Both the position numbers and the translations under genes were made by a program. Shown here in pieces: positions 62,224 to 64,000 of a DNA stretch of 64,000 bases. Below the pieces are notes generated by a model. The model was not told the origin of the DNA and did no database searches. It saw only the letters and a list, made by a program, of their open reading frames with translations. Source of the stretch: Cerasicoccus maritimus (lineage in GTDB: Bacteria > Verrucomicrobiota > Verrucomicrobiia > Opitutales > Cerasicoccaceae); NCBI GenBank assembly GCA_031296935.1, contig JAVDPD010000013.1:62001-126000 (forward strand), read 5' to 3'. The first letter of the stretch is position 1. Every line of letters starts with the position of its first letter.

Positions 62224-62440
62224 GCCAACAGTTCATTGTAATACAGATACCAGCGCAACCCAATTCGCCTACGGGTATATCCTAATGTCAGCTAAGTAAT
62301 CATCCTTGCGAAAACTAAAAAAGCGATTACACTGAATCTTAGCTCAAGCTGCTGAATGGCAGCTTTCTAGAAAATTTCCTCACACCCGCGGGTGGCCGCC
62401 GTGCCGCCCGCCGACAGTCATACCCAACCCCGCACCTGAT

Positions 62441-62752
62441 ATGAGTTACCCCCTCTTCTGGATTGCCCCGGTTTCCGCGCTTGTCGCGCTGTTTTTTGCC
62501 TGGAGATTCTACGCCGGGATGATGCGCCAGCACGCTGGCAACGAGCGCATGGTGGAAATCGCTACTCATGTAAGCGACGGCGCCCGCGCTTTCCATGACT
62601 ATGGCTGGAGTGACGGCGGCGTTTCAAATACTGTAATCAATGCGGATATCTTTCCAACCCCAATACAAGGACACTTTGCGATATATGGCCCTGAAATTAT
62701 TTTCTCTAAAACTTCGTTTTTTGCTTTAAGCAACTGGCAAGAGTTCAAATGA
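62441..62752 (+). pseudogene. Truncated pyrophosphate-driven proton pump (hppA) remnant
   Basis: The first 50 residues (PLFWIAPVSALVALFFAWRF, then MRQHAGNERMVEIATHVSDGARAF) match the first transmembrane helix and cytosolic loop of membrane H+-pyrophosphatases, where GAxAYLxRQY normally follows. After GARAF the sequence turns to unrelated, AT-rich codons and stops after 103 residues. The remaining 600 or more residues are missing. It is either a decayed 5' fragment or a chimeric ORF. Confidence 0.55.
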
Positions 62753-62789
62753 TATAGTCCTCTCGATTCTCCCCAAGCCATCTTCTCGA

Positions 62790-63671
62790 ATGTCCATCGC
62801 CGATTCGAACGACGATAGCCTAGCTTCCATTCCCCAAGCCGAGCCGCCTCTGCTTCAAGGCCGTGCATTGGATAACGCCATCCACTGCCGCTACGCCAAG
62901 GCAGATTGTCGGCTAATCATCACGGCGGTCGTTCTCATCGGCCTCGTTAACTTCGCATTCATCGTCGAGGAGCTCGATATGCCACATGGCAGTCTGGATA
63001 GTGGACGCATTGTGCTGATGCGCTCACTACTTCTGGCTCTCTCCTTAGCGTTCGCGAGCTGGATCCCGTTCATCCGGTCCACCCCAATGCTGCAAAGTCT
63101 GGTGCTTGCCTGGCAGTTAATCACCAGCTCGCTCTTTGTGTGGACCGACAGCCTGCTGCCCGCCACCGGCTATCAAAACTCACTGGCTGACCTCGCCTAC
63201 CTGATCGCGATCTTCATTTTCATGCCCAACCGGCTGAGCTACCAAATGATCTCGGGCGCATATTTTGCCTCACTCCACGTCTGGATGCTCTATGCACACA
63301 GCGGCTTCAGCGAAATGTGGTGGGAGGCCTCCCTGGTCTTTCCCATAACCGTGATCTGCGGAGCCTACGTCAACTGGCGTTTCCACCAAACACGCATTGC
63401 GGAATTTCAGCAATGGCAGAGCGAACACTTTGGCCGCGTCAAACTGGAGGGAGCGCTGGAGAAAATTGAGACCCTGCGCGGCCTCCTCCCAATCTGTTCG
63501 TATTGCAAAAAAGTCCGCAACGACCGCGGCTATTGGCAGGAAATCGAGTCCTACATCCGCGACCATTCCACGGCCGAGTTCAGCCACAGCCTTTGCCCTG
63601 AATGCGGGCAGGAACACTACCCTGGCATCCTCGGCCCAGACGATTTCAGCGACTGCCCACAAGATAAATAA
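62790..63671 (+). CDS. Membrane protein with Cys-rich signalling-type C-terminal motif
   Basis: The 293-residue protein has about six transmembrane segments (from residue 43 to 200). After a short coiled stretch it ends LPICSYCKKVRNDRGYWQEI, then LCPECGQEHYP. This CxxC...GYW...CPxC motif is seen at the C-termini of many GGDEF, PAS and histidine kinase proteins. There is no kinase or cyclase domain here. It may sense a signal for a partner encoded elsewhere. Confidence 0.65.
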   Translation: MSIADSNDDSLASIPQAEPPLLQGRALDNAIHCRYAKADCRLIITAVVLIGLVNFAFIVEELDMPHGSLDSGRIVLMRSLLLALSLAFASWIPFIRSTPMLQSLVLAWQLITSSLFVWTDSLLPATGYQNSLADLAYLIAIFIFMPNRLSYQMISGAYFASLHVWMLYAHSGFSEMWWEASLVFPITVICGAYVNWRFHQTRIAEFQQWQSEHFGRVKLEGALEKIETLRGLLPICSYCKKVRNDRGYWQEIESYIRDHSTAEFSHSLCPECGQEHYPGILGPDDFSDCPQDK

Positions 63672-63748
63672 CAACGCTGAAAATTCGTCGCTTACTCCGC
63701 TTTCGCCTTTGACGATTTGCCGTTTACCTCACACGTTAACGCGACCTG

Positions 63749-64000
63749 ATGCCTGCTTCCCAAAAGTCCGATTGGTCCGCCCAGAAATCCGCTGAATACT
63801 ACGGCCTGCCCCGCTGGGGCCAGGGTCACTTCACCGCGGACGATACCGGCTGCCTCTGCGTGCGCCCCTTGGGCGAAGACGGCCCCAGCATTCGCCTGGC
63901 CGATGTCCTCGCCGAAGCCGAGGCTGAGTATGGTTTGCGCCCGCCGTTGACCATCCGCGTGCAGGACCTCCTGCGCCGCCGCGTGGAAATGCTCAACGAG
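63749..64000 (+). CDS. speA: Biosynthetic arginine decarboxylase, N-terminal part
   Basis: The first 84 residues are inside the window. WSAQKSAEYYGLPRWGQGHF followed by VRPLGEDGPSIRLADVL and GLRPPLTIRVQDLLRRRVEMLN matches the start of SpeA, a PLP enzyme making agmatine for polyamine synthesis. The active-site lysine region lies beyond the edge. Confidence 0.88.
   Translation, partial: MPASQKSDWSAQKSAEYYGLPRWGQGHFTADDTGCLCVRPLGEDGPSIRLADVLAEAEAEYGLRPPLTIRVQDLLRRRVEMLNE

Overview
The window looks like a chromosome segment of a Gram-negative verrucomicrobial bacterium, probably near Opitutales/Puniceicoccales. This is inferred from three PEP-CTERM proteins, two giant pseudopilins of the kind known from Verrucomicrobia, a SecD-SecF fusion, LpxI-type lipid A synthesis, a split glycine decarboxylase and a polysaccharide-degradation region. 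No rRNA or other phylogenetic marker beyond LeuS is present, so the placement is tentative.

Layout. 1-3.4 kb: a leftward cluster with a FAD-dependent halogenase-like enzyme, an FkbO/Hyg5/XanB2-type chorismatase and a UbiE-like methyltransferase, resembling the edge of an aryl-polyene (xanthomonadin-like) pigment cluster. 3.5-11.9 kb: housekeeping genes (dGTPase, CrtI-like oxidoreductase, gcvT, a PEGA lipoprotein, a CNNM/CBS protein preceded by a coupled micro-ORF, a DUF134 regulator with a NifX-like partner, panD, an ACT protein). 12-13.4 kb: an IS110-type element whose transposase has lost an internal segment. 13.4-18.9 kb: lpxI, a FecR-like protein, leuS, a membrane protein and a PEP-CTERM protein. 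18.9-19.6 kb: a gene-poor stretch packed with palindromic repeats. 19.6-28 kb: a chemoreceptor with a receiver protein, then gcvPB and gcvPA separated and followed by AT-rich ORFans and REP-like hairpins, then slyD. 28.1-28.9 kb: a scar of mobile DNA around tRNA-Arg (IS5 remnant, integrase remnant).

29-50.7 kb is an accessory, envelope and carbohydrate region: a membrane glycosyltransferase, PEP-CTERM proteins, a LacI regulator, two paralogous two-gene cassettes (giant pseudopilin plus a small secreted protein, each overlapping by exactly 13 nt), and an AraC-GH20-pseudopilin-lyase-lyase operon. The second cassette and the AraC operon lie behind two copies of the same promoter-like element. 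50.8-56.4 kb: a NUDIX hydrolase and a 1600-residue secreted enzyme with the order AA10 LPMO - CBM2 - CBM2 - CBM2 - GH18 chitinase - GH9 glucanase. I regard this enzyme as the most striking object in the window. 56.9-64 kb: a small secreted protein, a cupin, secDF-yajC, a lipoprotein, a truncated hppA remnant, a membrane protein with a Cys-rich tail, and the start of speA.

Taken together the region suggests a polysaccharide degrader able to sense, and probably attack, uronate-type polysaccharides (lyase operon) and chitin/cellulose (modular enzyme), with verrucomicrobial surface structures encoded alongside. Function calls rest on motif recognition by eye; no database search was run.
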